Positions 10,571 to 18,652 of a DNA stretch of 64,000 nucleotides are shown here, in pieces. The notes under the pieces are model-generated. The model did no database searches, was not told the DNA's origin, and was given only the letters and a program-made list of their open reading frames with translations. The translations under genes and the position numbers were made by a program. This stretch comes from Ligilactobacillus salitolerans (lineage in GTDB: Bacteria > Bacillota > Bacilli > Lactobacillales > Lactobacillaceae), in assembly GCF_003864415.1 (NCBI RefSeq), contig NZ_BFFP01000004.1, forward strand, positions 39,183 through 103,182, given 5' to 3'. Position 1 is the first letter of the stretch; every line of letters starts with the position of its first letter.

Positions 10571-11524
10571 TTATTCAGAAATTTTTTCGATAACACGTAA
10601 TTTGGCAGAATGAGCACGATGATTTTGTTCGATTTCTTGTTCTGACGGAACGATCGGCTTTCTAGTGATCAATTTAAATTTAGGTTGGAGTTCAGGCGGG
10701 ATAACCGGCAACCCACTGGGGAGATCATCAGGCAAGCTTGATTTTTCTTTAAAAAGATTTTTAACTAAGCGGTCTTCTAAAGACTGGAACGTGATCACCG
10801 CTATCCTGCCGCCAGGGGCTAATAGTTCCAAGGCTTGTTCTAACGAATCTTCTAGAGCACCAAGTTCATCATTGACCGCAATTCTTAATGCCTGAAAAAC
10901 CTTTTTAGCTGGATGCCCGCCATGACGTCTGGCTTTAGCTGGGATCCCCTGTTTGATCAGTTCAACCAGCTGCTGGGTCGTTTCGATCGGCAGATTTTCA
11001 CGTGTCGTTTCGATTCGCCGCGCAATTGATTTAGCATACTTTTCTTCCCCATAACGGGTAAAGATCCTCACCAGCTCTTGATAAGACCACTGATTCACTA
11101 TTTGCTGTGCGCTCAGAGCTTGTCTTTGGTCCATGCGCATATCCAATGGGGCATCAAGCCGGTAGCTAAACCCTCTATCAGCAACATCGAATTGCGGTGA
11201 GGATACACCTAAGTCATACACAATTCCATTGACTGCAGAGATCTTTTCTTTTTGCAAAGCATCCTTCAGCGCACGAAAGTTAGCTTGGATCAATGTCAGC
11301 TGGCTATTTGCAATGTAACGTTCAAGCTGGTGTTGGTTGTATTTGATTGCTGTTTCATCCTGATCGAATGAATAAAGCCGTCCGCTTAAACCAAGCTGCG
11401 ATAAGATCAGACCTGAATGGCCGCCCCCGCCAAGCGTGCAGTCGACGTAAGTTCCATCAGATTTTATCTGCAGTTGTTCAACAGCTTCATTCAAGAGAAC
11501 TGTTTTATGCTCAAATTCTGCCAT
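10571..11524 (-). CDS. rsmH: 16S rRNA (cytosine1402-N4)-methyltransferase RsmH/MraW
   Basis: A 317-residue SAM-dependent methyltransferase that N4-methylates C1402 in the P site of 16S rRNA. The N-terminal [13 protein letters not shown] and SAM motif [15 protein letters not shown] are typical, with [16 protein letters not shown] and [11 protein letters not shown] further on. It is the second gene of the dcw cluster, after mraZ. SD GGGGAAAAG precedes the ATG. Confidence 0.98.
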   Translation of the reverse strand: MAEFEHKTVLLNEAVEQLQIKSDGTYVDCTLGGGGHSGLILSQLGLSGRLYSFDQDETAIKYNQHQLERYIANSQLTLIQANFRALKDALQKEKISAVNGIVYDLGVSSPQFDVADRGFSYRLDAPLDMRMDQRQALSAQQIVNQWSYQELVRIFTRYGEEKYAKSIARRIETTRENLPIETTQQLVELIKQGIPAKARRHGGHPAKKVFQALRIAVNDELGALEDSLEQALELLAPGGRIAVITFQSLEDRLVKNLFKEKSSLPDDLPSGLPVIPPELQPKFKLITRKPIVPSEQEIEQNHRAHSAKLRVIEKISE

Positions 11525-11562
11525 CTTTTCCCCTAACTTTCTTGATCAAACACAACTTTTCC

Positions 11563-11994
11563 TCACAGCCCAAAATCGATCATATTTTCAGCAATCTCGT
11601 CAAAGTTTTCTTCAGCACTGTCAGAGAAACTTTGCCACCGTTCTTCAGACCAAATTTCAAAACGGTTAGAAACCCCGACGATCACACACTTTTTGTCCAC
11701 TCCCGCATGAGAAAGTAAAGATTGGGGGACATTAATTCGGCCTTGTTTATCAAAGTCGCTTTCAGTCGCCGCCGAATAGAAGAAACGGACAAAAGAACGT
11801 GCATCTTTTTTGGTTAACGGAAGCTGTTTAAGTTTTTCTTCCAGGGTTTGCCATTCATCTAAGGGATAACCAAACAAACACCCATCTAATCCGCGAGTTA
11901 GCACACATTTCTGACCCAACTCATCCCGAAACTTGGCTGGAATTATCAGACGGCCTTTAGTGTCGAGTGAATGTCGATATTCTCCCATAAACAA
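11563..11994 (-). CDS. mraZ: Transcriptional regulator MraZ
   Basis: A protein of 143 residues with two SpoVT/AbrB-like modules. The first is [20 protein letters not shown]; the second contains [15 protein letters not shown], giving the paired DxxGR signature. MraZ represses its own dcw promoter. The start is TTG at 11994 ([11 protein letters not shown]), 8 bases after AGGGGGG; a GTG at 12003 abuts that SD and is rejected. A GTGG repeat array in its promoter (12034-12057) fits autoregulation. Confidence 0.96.
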   Translation of the reverse strand: MFMGEYRHSLDTKGRLIIPAKFRDELGQKCVLTRGLDGCLFGYPLDEWQTLEEKLKQLPLTKKDARSFVRFFYSAATESDFDKQGRINVPQSLLSHAGVDKKCVIVGVSNRFEIWSEERWQSFSDSAEENFDEIAENMIDFGL

Positions 11995-12027
11995 TGGCTG
12001 CACCCCCCTTACTGTTATTTAATTTAA

Positions 12028-12057
12028 ATATTACCACATCTCCCCACTTTTAACCAC
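12028..12057 (-). promoter_or_regulatory. mraZ (dcw) promoter with MraZ-box repeats
   Basis: On the minus strand an extended -10 (TGG then TAATAT, 12028-12033) lies about 35 bases before the mraZ start. Three GTGG units lie directly upstream at an exact 10-base period (complement of 12034-12037, 12044-12047, 12054-12057). Known MraZ operators are direct GTGG-type repeats spaced about one helical turn apart, so this is very likely the autoregulatory operator overlapping the promoter. No good -35 is visible. Confidence 0.75.
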
Positions 12058-12165
12058 TAAATGGCACAAAAATGACACTTTCTCCACTTTACAGGTAAAA
12101 AAAGGTTACTTCTGCCAAACGCAGCCATTTTTTTCTGGTTTCGACATTAGTAACTTATTCTTTAA

Positions 12166-12202
12166 AATAAAAAAACAGCCTCCGTCTCAGGACGAAAGCT
12201 GC
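12166..12202 (-). terminator. Rho-independent terminator after the DUF3397 gene
   Basis: In minus orientation, stem CAGC/GCTG continues through wobble pairs to CGTC/GACG with a 4-base loop, followed by TTTTTTTATTTT. It separates the DUF3397 gene from the mraZ promoter. Confidence 0.8.
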
Positions 12203-12224
12203 TGCAACTATAGATATATTTTTA

Positions 12225-12596
12225 TTAAATCAGATTGCCAACCACTCGGACGAATTGTAGGGCAAGCAAGATCAAATATGCAACCAGTGCTAACATGTCA
12301 GCAACGCGCAAGTAGCGCACGAAAAATGCACTGTATATGATGTCGCCTTCAAAAAAAACGTAGGTCAGAGTCATGGCAATACCAAACAATCCCAGAGCAA
12401 AAACCAAGAATGGCAAAAGTGATAAGCCCAATAAGTCACTAGATAAGAAATGGAGCGCACAAAAAAGCAGCGGTAAGTTTAAATCAAGAATTTTCAATTG
12501 TCGCGGCCATTTTGTTGACGCTAGTTTCTGAGTAACTAATAGCAGAACATTCCAGCCCACTAAAAAAACCAGCCAAAAGATCCAATTTTTAAACAT
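12225..12596 (-). CDS. DUF3397 family membrane protein
   Basis: A 123-residue protein with four predicted membrane segments (about 3-20, 35-55, 58-80 and 98-118). Position just upstream of mraZ and this topology match the DUF3397 family that precedes the dcw cluster in many lactobacilli. The function is unknown. ATG at 12596 (MFKNWIFWLVF) is chosen because GAGGAG precedes it by 8 bases; an upstream in-frame start has no SD. It ends in its own terminator, so it is not obligatorily cotranscribed with mraZ. Confidence 0.8.
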   Translation of the reverse strand: MFKNWIFWLVFLVGWNVLLLVTQKLASTKWPRQLKILDLNLPLLFCALHFLSSDLLGLSLLPFLVFALGLFGIAMTLTYVFFEGDIIYSAFFVRYLRVADMLALVAYLILLALQFVRVVGNLI

Positions 12597-12737
12597 CGAA
12601 ATACTCCTCTTTCTGGGGACAGAATTTAGCAGCAGCAATTAAACAACTTTCTTACTAGAAATCACTCAGCTAGATTCACAAATTCTAAGACCCGCTGTCA
12701 CCTAAACGGCAGCAAACTGGAAATTCTACATCCGAGT

Positions 12738-12767
12738 TTGACATTCTTACAATGAAAAATGTAAGAT
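12738..12767 (+). promoter_or_regulatory. Promoter of the DUF4044 gene with internal palindrome
   Basis: TTGACA (12738-12743), an 18-base spacer and TAAGAT (12762-12767) form a near-consensus sigma-A promoter. An inverted repeat CTTACA...TGTAAG (12746-12765) fills the spacer and runs into the -10, the classic location of a repressor operator. Confidence 0.7.
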
Positions 12768-12798
12768 ATACCTAGAAAAAAATAAGGGTGATTTAAGA

Positions 12799-12921
12799 TT
12801 GCATAAAAAGAAAAAGCGAACTACTTTTCAAAAAATAACTTTAGTTATTGTCTGGCTGATGCTGATATTCACCGTTGGTGCTGTGATCCTCGGTTCCGTC
12901 GGCCCATTCCTAGGCAACTAA
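12799..12921 (+). CDS. DUF4044 family small membrane protein
   Basis: A 40-residue protein too short for routine ORF calling. A lysine-rich N-terminus (HKKKKRTTFQK) is followed by one membrane helix ITLVIVWLMLIFTVGAVILG. This matches the DUF4044 pattern found in lactobacilli. The start is TTG, 8 bases after AAGGGTG. It has a good promoter upstream and a strong terminator 13 bases after its stop, so it is a monocistronic unit. It is the only plus-strand gene in the first 30 kb. Function unknown. Confidence 0.82.
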   Translation: MHKKKKRTTFQKITLVIVWLMLIFTVGAVILGSVGPFLGN

Positions 12922-12934
12922 TTTTAGATCTTCT

Positions 12935-12963
12935 GCAAGGTGAAAAATTCACCTTGCTTTTTT
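12935..12963 (+). terminator. Terminator of the DUF4044 gene
   Basis: A perfect 10-bp stem (GCAAGGTGAA/TTCACCTTGC) with a 3-base loop followed by six T on the plus strand. Confidence 0.92.
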
Positions 12964-13897
12964 AATGCCAATAATTAGCAAAAAAACGACTGACCTTTTG
13001 CCGATAGGCATCCGGATAATTTTTAAAGGATGCAGCGTGCTTAGTCTTGGGGGTTATCCATATTTTTTTTGGGCCCTGGGTTGCATGATAATTTTGGTAA
13101 ACCATCTTCGTTGGTACAAAAGTATCGTTTTGACCATGAATAAAGAAAATCGGCAATTTATTTTTACGTAAAGCAGCAACTGAATTACCGTGATAAAAAT
13201 TATAGCCGACCCGATAACGTGCAACCAGCAAGCTCAAAGGGATCAAAGGATACCGGGGAAAATTAAATTGCTGCTTTAATTGGAAAGCCAGTTCATTTTC
13301 AACCGTGTCATAGCCGCAATCTTCAACAATTGCCTTAACTTGTTTGGGCAACTTTAAACCACTCATCATCATGACTGTTGCACCGCCCATGCTGACACCG
13401 AACAGCCCGATCTGGGAAGACTGGCCGTTTTTAGCGATCACTCGGTTGACCCAGCGCACATAATCTCGGCTGTCAGGATAACCAAAGGTAACATACCGTC
13501 CCGAACTAACTCCACTGCCGCGATCATCTGGCGCCAGCACATTATACCCTAAATTATGAAACATTCTGATATAGCCTGCCATCGTAAAATGGCTGCCTTG
13601 ATATCCGTGGGCAACAACGATCGTCTTTTTCGTCGCCTTTTGTGCTGGATAGTAGAAGGCAGCGAGTTTTTGCTCGGTATCGACGGCCTTGATCTGCCAG
13701 CGGGAAGTCTCTTTTTGCTCTAAAAGCCATTTCTGATCCTGCCCGCTTTGTCCTTTTTCCGCAAGTTCATTTTGGGTCCGCGTCGGATTATCGAAGGCAT
13801 ATGAAACTAAATAATTTGCACCATATCCTAATACTCCAAGAATAACAACGATCAGTAAACCAGTAAAGCCTAAAAATATTTTTTTCTTTTTTGTCAT
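12962..13897 (-). CDS. Membrane-anchored alpha/beta hydrolase
   Basis: A 311-residue protein with a basic N-terminus and one membrane helix or signal anchor (about 7-30), so the catalytic domain is extracytoplasmic. The nucleophile elbow GVSMGG has Ser169. The oxyanion region HGYQGS is at about 97-102. Candidate acid and base are Asp258 (HGQNDTFVP) and His287 (TKHAAS). The layout resembles the YqkD/DUF1100-like esterase/peptidase group common in Firmicutes. The substrate is unknown. It lies between the DUF4044 gene and cls, about 80 bases after cls. Confidence 0.85.
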   Translation of the reverse strand: MTKKKKIFLGFTGLLIVVILGVLGYGANYLVSYAFDNPTRTQNELAEKGQSGQDQKWLLEQKETSRWQIKAVDTEQKLAAFYYPAQKATKKTIVVAHGYQGSHFTMAGYIRMFHNLGYNVLAPDDRGSGVSSGRYVTFGYPDSRDYVRWVNRVIAKNGQSSQIGLFGVSMGGATVMMMSGLKLPKQVKAIVEDCGYDTVENELAFQLKQQFNFPRYPLIPLSLLVARYRVGYNFYHGNSVAALRKNKLPIFFIHGQNDTFVPTKMVYQNYHATQGPKKIWITPKTKHAASFKNYPDAYRQKVSRFFANYWH

Positions 13898-13978
13898 CGT
13901 ATAATTCCATTCATCTCAAAATTAAAAATGCAGCACCAAAAGCAAAGATCTCTCTTTCTAACTTGGTAGATACTTTGC

Positions 13979-15442
13979 CTAAAGTATTGGTGAAAGCAAC
14001 CGCGAAAAGTACTGTTTAAATTTCAGCCACCGTGATTGCTGCTCAAAAAATTCAGGTGTCAGCTTAGTACTCTTCTTTTCATCGTTTTCAAATACTTCCG
14101 TCAATTGAACCGCCAATTTGCGATCATAACAAAATGCATTAACTTCAAAGTTTAATTTAAAACTGCGAAAATCTAAATTAGCTGAACCAACGGAAGCCAT
14201 CTGCCCATCGATGACCATCGTTTTTGCATGCATAAATCCATCCTCATACTGATAAATCTCAACACCTTTACTTAAAAGCTCTTTGGCGTAGTATTGTGTC
14301 GCCCGGTAAACGAAGGCATGGTCAGGCATGGAAGGGATCATGATCTTAACTTTAACGCCCGAAAAGGCAGCAACATTCAGCGCCTCCAAAACAGAATCAT
14401 CGGGGATCAAGTATGGTGTCTGAATGAAAATGTAATCATGAGCATTACTGATCATTTTTAAATATCCCAATTTGATTGCTTCTGTTTCATTATCTGGCCC
14501 GGAAGATACGATTTGGATCCCAGTCGAGCCCTGCGCCCGCTGCAAAGGAAAATAACGGTCAGCATATTCGATTGGCGAAGCTTCGGGAGAATTTTTAACT
14601 GTCGCATTCCAATCCTGAAAAAACTGTGATTGTAAGGCAACTGCTGCGTTTCCAATAATTCGTAAATGCGTGTCACGCCAATTCCCAAATTTTTTCAAAC
14701 GGCCCAAGTACTGGTCTCCAATGTTGAAACCGCCAATATAGCCGATTGTTCCATCGATCACCACAATTTTTCTATGGTCGCGGTAGTTTAAACGGGGGCT
14801 GTGAAAATACGATTTCTTAGACCCAAAGAACGGTTCTGCCTGACCGCCTAATTCTTCTAAGTGCTTAAAAAAGTGATGTGCTTGCCCGCGTGAACCCATG
14901 CTGTCATAAATCACACGAACGTTCACTCCTCTTTTTTGGGCAGCTTCTAACGCGCCTAGTATCTGCGTACCGATCTCGTCACTGTAAAAAGTATAGTACT
15001 CAATATGTATGTCATCCTTGGCATTTGCAATATCAGTCAGCAGCTGAGTGAACTTAGTTTGACCATCAGTATAAAAAGTAACTTGATTGTTATCAGTAAA
15101 TATTGCTTGGTCGGCTTCTAAGAATAAACGGGAAGTCTGCTGTGACTCTCGAGTCAACAGATCATATGGGAGTAATTCTTTTTCATTCCACTGCTCTTTT
15201 TGTAGTTCTACCAACTGGTTGATCCCCAGTTTTTCTTGCAGTTTAATGTCAAAGATCCGTTCTTTGGAAATCTTTTTGCCGACGACCAAATAAATCACAA
15301 AACCGATGACCGGCAACAAGTTAAGCACCAAAAGCCAAGCCCAAGTCGCAGCGATATCTCTTTTTTCCTTGAAAACTGTTACGACCGCCAAAACCGTATT
15401 TGCGAAAATCACTAACCAGAGTATGTTATAAACCCAGCTCAC
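13979..15442 (-). CDS. cls: Cardiolipin synthase
   Basis: A 487-residue phospholipase D superfamily enzyme that condenses two phosphatidylglycerols to cardiolipin and glycerol. Two N-terminal membrane segments (about 3-23 and 33-54) are followed by two HKD motifs: H223-K225-D230 and H405-K407-D412. Length and architecture fit bacterial ClsA-type enzymes. It stands alone on the minus strand with its own promoter. Confidence 0.95.
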   Translation of the reverse strand: MSWVYNILWLVIFANTVLAVVTVFKEKRDIAATWAWLLVLNLLPVIGFVIYLVVGKKISKERIFDIKLQEKLGINQLVELQKEQWNEKELLPYDLLTRESQQTSRLFLEADQAIFTDNNQVTFYTDGQTKFTQLLTDIANAKDDIHIEYYTFYSDEIGTQILGALEAAQKRGVNVRVIYDSMGSRGQAHHFFKHLEELGGQAEPFFGSKKSYFHSPRLNYRDHRKIVVIDGTIGYIGGFNIGDQYLGRLKKFGNWRDTHLRIIGNAAVALQSQFFQDWNATVKNSPEASPIEYADRYFPLQRAQGSTGIQIVSSGPDNETEAIKLGYLKMISNAHDYIFIQTPYLIPDDSVLEALNVAAFSGVKVKIMIPSMPDHAFVYRATQYYAKELLSKGVEIYQYEDGFMHAKTMVIDGQMASVGSANLDFRSFKLNFEVNAFCYDRKLAVQLTEVFENDEKKSTKLTPEFFEQQSRWLKFKQYFSRLLSPIL

Positions 15443-15503
15443 ACTTATTCACCATCCACTTTTGATTCAAATATAGAGAAATTATAGCAAAAACCTGCAT
15501 TAA

Positions 15504-15532
15504 AGTATAATAAACACAGCCATTATTGAAAA
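15504..15532 (-). promoter_or_regulatory. Probable cls promoter
   Basis: Minus strand: TTTTCA (complement of 15527-15532), 17-base spacer, TATACT (complement of 15504-15509), about 60 bases before the cls start. The same interval holds an inverted repeat AATGGTC (15530-15536) / GACCATT (15556-15562) that touches the -35. Confidence 0.55.
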
Positions 15533-15582
15533 TGGTCCGTTCGCTTGATTGGTTAGACCATTCTCTTTTCAAAAGCTGAATC

Positions 15583-15608
15583 AAAATAAAAAGGCCATTA
15601 CTGACCTT
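15583..15608 (-). terminator. Terminator of the mre-min cluster
   Basis: Minus strand: 6-bp stem AAGGTC/GGCCTT (one wobble pair) with a 6-base loop, then TTTTATTTT, about 25 bases after the minD stop. The stem is short but the U-tract is good. Confidence 0.7.
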
Positions 15609-15631
15609 AAATAACCTAATGAATGCACGTG

Positions 15632-16441
15632 TTACTTATCTTTTTTAAACCATGCACCAATTTTATGGAAAAACCCAGCTTTTTTAGGTTCTTGCAAAGA
15701 CATTAGCGGTACTGTTTGACCTTCAAGCCTCCTAGCAATATCGCGATAGCCTTGTGCAGCCGGATTTTTCTCGTACAGGACAATTGGCTCACCGCGGTTA
15801 GAAGTAGCGATAACTTGATCTTCATCAAAGACGATCCCTAACAATTCCAGTGCCAAATGGCGCGTGATCTCATCAACGTCCATCATTTCACCGTCATTGA
15901 TCATATGACGTCTGATCCGATTGATCACTAACATTGGCGGTTTATCTAAATTTTCTTGTTCCAGCAAACCAACAACTCGGTCTGCATCACGAACTGCTGA
16001 AATTTCAGGGGTCGAGACGACAATTGCTTCGTCAGCACCTGCTACAGCATTCATAAAGCCCTGTTCGATACCGGCTGGACAGTCTAAAAAGACATAATCA
16101 AAATCGTTTTTGAGTTCATTTACGATCACAACAGCTTGTTCCGGAGTTAAAGATGTTTTATCCGCATTTTGTGCTGCTGGAAGTAAGTATAGCTGATCAT
16201 TAAACCGCTTGTCTTTGATCAAAGCTTGCGGAAGTTTAGCGCGTCCTTCTGCTACATCCACAATATCATAAATGATGCGATTATCTAGTCCCAGCACAAC
16301 GTCTAAATTGCGCAAACCGATATCTAAATCAACTAAACATACTTTTTTATCCATCAATGCTAACGCCGTACCCAAGTTAGCGGTTGTTGTTGTTTTGCCT
16401 ACGCCGCCCTTGCCCGACGTCACTACAATTGCTTTGCCCAT
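15632..16441 (-). CDS. minD: Septum-site determining ATPase MinD
   Basis: A 269-residue deviant Walker A ATPase; the P-loop GKGGVGKT is at residues 10-17. VDLDIGLRNLDVVLG and the switch region VFLDCPAGIEQGF are typical. The C-terminal amphipathic tail GFFHKIGAWFKKDK binds membrane. MinD recruits MinC to block FtsZ assembly near poles. It starts 1 base after minC, behind GGGAGG. No minE occurs here, consistent with a DivIVA-based Gram-positive Min system. Confidence 0.97.
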   Translation of the reverse strand: MGKAIVVTSGKGGVGKTTTTANLGTALALMDKKVCLVDLDIGLRNLDVVLGLDNRIIYDIVDVAEGRAKLPQALIKDKRFNDQLYLLPAAQNADKTSLTPEQAVVIVNELKNDFDYVFLDCPAGIEQGFMNAVAGADEAIVVSTPEISAVRDADRVVGLLEQENLDKPPMLVINRIRRHMINDGEMMDVDEITRHLALELLGIVFDEDQVIATSNRGEPIVLYEKNPAAQGYRDIARRLEGQTVPLMSLQEPKKAGFFHKIGAWFKKDK

Positions 16442-16442
16442 T

Positions 16443-17120
16443 CTAAAATCCTCCCGCCTTTACAAATAGCTTTGGCCGAATTGTTTTTAGTTCTTCGATT
16501 TTTGTTAACGCCAAAGCATGCAAATCATTAACAAATAAAGCACCTGTCTGGTCCATTTGCTGGATCTTCTGGTCTTCATTTACAATTGCAACCAAGTCAG
16601 CGATCCTAAGCTGCTGGGCTTTCTTAATGTTACCAGCGAGTACTGCGCGGGTATTATTTTCATACCCAGCACATAGCGTACCATGCACCGTGCCCATCAC
16701 AAAAATACTTCCAGTCGCCCGTAAAATTCCGCCTTGATGCAAATTGCCTAGAAAGAGCAGATCTCCATGGAACAACTTATCCTGCCCGTTGCGAATAATA
16801 TCCCCGTTGACATGCAGTGTAGTACTATCAACGATCTCTTGTGCTTCTTGCCGATCGATGACAGAACTTTGAATTTTATGAATATTGAAACGGGGATAAT
16901 CAGCAAAAATATTCTCTAATTCTTGCTTTTGTTCAGCTGTATACAGAACTGACTCTGTATTGATGTCAAAAGAATATTTTTGGGTCCGATCTGAACTTTC
17001 ATCATTGTGCAGTCTCTTCATGAGTTCAGACAGTTCTGCTTTAATATCTGCAAAACTTGCACCTGGATTTAAAATCAGCTCATAACCGCTTTTATGTCCC
17101 TTTAAAACAACTGCCTGCAT
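16443..17120 (-). CDS. minC: Septum-site determining protein MinC
   Basis: A 225-residue FtsZ inhibitor. The variable N-terminal domain (about 1-100) is followed by the C-terminal beta-helix with HVNGDIIRNGQDKLFHGDLLFLGNLHQGG and the GxLRATGSIFVMGTVHG repeats that bind MinD. The only in-frame start, ATG at 17120, is separated by just 1 base from AGGAGG, an unusually short spacing that may lower translation. Operon: mreC-mreD-minC-minD. Confidence 0.94.
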   Translation of the reverse strand: MQAVVLKGHKSGYELILNPGASFADIKAELSELMKRLHNDESSDRTQKYSFDINTESVLYTAEQKQELENIFADYPRFNIHKIQSSVIDRQEAQEIVDSTTLHVNGDIIRNGQDKLFHGDLLFLGNLHQGGILRATGSIFVMGTVHGTLCAGYENNTRAVLAGNIKKAQQLRIADLVAIVNEDQKIQQMDQTGALFVNDLHALALTKIEELKTIRPKLFVKAGGF

Positions 17121-17135
17121 TCCTCCTACACATCC

Positions 17136-17648
17136 TTACCTAAAAATTTCAAAAAATCGTTTCAAAGGCCAGTACAAAAGTACATAACTGGCAAGATTAA
17201 AGGCCAAAGTTGGTCCCAGAGTCCGACCGATAAAGGTCACGATAGAAACCGAAGTAAAACCGATCAGCACATTGACCCAATAAAATAAAGCCGTTAAAAC
17301 CGTTACATCTATTAAATATATTAATAATACCACAATAAACGAAGGTTTAAAAAACGTTAAAATATTTCGAGTCAGGTAAACCATAAATGGTAAGAGCAAG
17401 GTAAAGATACCTAACACCCCGGTAAAATAGAGATCGAACATCAATCCAGCTAAAGCAGCCCAGAGTAATAAATGTTCCACTTCACCATAGCAGATCGCAA
17501 GCACTAACCATAACAGGATCAAGCGGCTTTCAACCGCTCTGGTTGGAGAAAAAAAGGAGGACGCGAAAATTTGACTGACAGACCCGTCCAAAAATAAAAA
17601 TAAAAAGGTCCCAATCGGAAAAAAGTATCTCATTTTTGAAATTCTCAT
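17136..17648 (-). CDS. mreD: Rod shape-determining protein MreD
   Basis: A 170-residue polytopic membrane protein with five to six hydrophobic segments and the family-typical central FDLYFTGVLGIFTLLLPFMVY. MreD links MreC to the elongasome. The ATG at 17648 follows GGAGTTTTGCGAA. It lies 12 bases after mreC and 15 before minC, in one operon. Confidence 0.92.
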   Translation of the reverse strand: MRISKMRYFFPIGTFLFLFLDGSVSQIFASSFFSPTRAVESRLILLWLVLAICYGEVEHLLLWAALAGLMFDLYFTGVLGIFTLLLPFMVYLTRNILTFFKPSFIVVLLIYLIDVTVLTALFYWVNVLIGFTSVSIVTFIGRTLGPTLAFNLASYVLLYWPLKRFFEIFR

Positions 17649-17660
17649 TTCGCAAAACTC

Positions 17661-18512
17661 CTATTCCACTCTGCGAGCCACAGTCACAACATCTAAATCA
17701 TTAAAGTCAGCAGCCGGTTTAATATAAATTCTCGCCGGCATCCCTTCATCGTTATCAACGACGCGCACAACTTTTCCGACTAGCAGTCCTTGCGGAGTTA
17801 TCCCGCCCATTCCAGATGTGATGACCTTTGTTTTCTTAGCAACTTTTACTTTGCTAGTAGTCTGGCCCATAATTAATTGGTTTTTTTCAGCACTATAGCC
17901 TGTGATCAAACCATTGACAACCGTCCCATCAGAGGTCGTCAAGCGCACGGCAAACCTATTAGCAGAATCATTAGTTGTCGAAAGCAATTCTACTTTACTA
18001 TTTGTTTGATTGACCTCGGTCACTCGACCTGCTAACCCGCGTCGGGAAAGAACCGAGTCGTTTTTCTTGACCCCAGCCGCAGCTCCTTTATTGATTACGA
18101 TTTGATTTTGCCAAGAAGACGGAGTCCGGGTCAAAACTGAAGCATTGATCTTGTTATATGCAGTCAGCGTCTGATTCAGCTTCATCTGCTGCTTAAGATG
18201 CTTATTTTCCTGCTTCAATGTCTGATTTTCTACCTTTTGCGAAGCAATGGTATCAACTTCTTTTTTCAACTTGCTATTTTCAGTATAAGTATTGTACAAG
18301 TCCTCAATCGATGCAGCAGCATTGCCCACACCTTTTACGGGGCCGCCAACGATTCGATCAACGATCCCTCCTGCTTCATTGCCAATTTTTTGCAAAAATA
18401 AAGGTGCATTGCGATTGTTACGTACACTGATCGAAAGTGCGATCAACAAAAAACCGACGATCAAGACGATCATGGTGATCACTAATCTTTTATTAAATGA
18501 GAATTTTTGCAC
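17661..18512 (-). CDS. mreC: Rod shape-determining protein MreC
   Basis: A 283-residue bitopic protein: an N-terminal membrane helix (about 8-28), a coiled coil (about 70-115, LKKEVDTIASQKVENQTLKQENKHL...) and the MreC beta-barrel domain (about 120-280) with SSWQNQIVINKGAAAGVKKND and GGITPQGLLVGKV. It activates PBP2/RodA peptidoglycan synthesis during sidewall growth. A hairpin in the 140-base gap after mreB may adjust the MreB:MreC ratio. Confidence 0.95.
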   Translation of the reverse strand: MQKFSFNKRLVITMIVLIVGFLLIALSISVRNNRNAPLFLQKIGNEAGGIVDRIVGGPVKGVGNAAASIEDLYNTYTENSKLKKEVDTIASQKVENQTLKQENKHLKQQMKLNQTLTAYNKINASVLTRTPSSWQNQIVINKGAAAGVKKNDSVLSRRGLAGRVTEVNQTNSKVELLSTTNDSANRFAVRLTTSDGTVVNGLITGYSAEKNQLIMGQTTSKVKVAKKTKVITSGMGGITPQGLLVGKVVRVVDNDEGMPARIYIKPAADFNDLDVVTVARRVE

Positions 18513-18604
18513 ACTTCGGCCTCCTCATAATCACTTCATGAACTAGCAAAACACGCGTTGTTAAATTAAACTCTCTTGCACATGATCGATTGCATAAAAA
18601 TTAA

Positions 18605-18632
18605 GAGGCTGGAGAAAACTGCTCCAACCTCC
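18605..18632 (-). terminator. Partial terminator or attenuator between mreB and mreC
   Basis: Minus strand: 10-bp stem GAGG(T)TGGAG/CTCCA(G)CCTC with a 7-base loop followed by TTAATTTTT. It probably terminates part of the mreB transcripts while some continue into mreCD-minCD. Confidence 0.6.
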
Positions 18633-18652
18633 AAACAACGTTTTACGCTAAT

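Noticed and set aside
12965..13171. 68-codon plus-strand frame after the DUF4044 terminator
   Set aside because: Antisense to the alpha/beta hydrolase C-terminus; no SD and preceded by a terminator.
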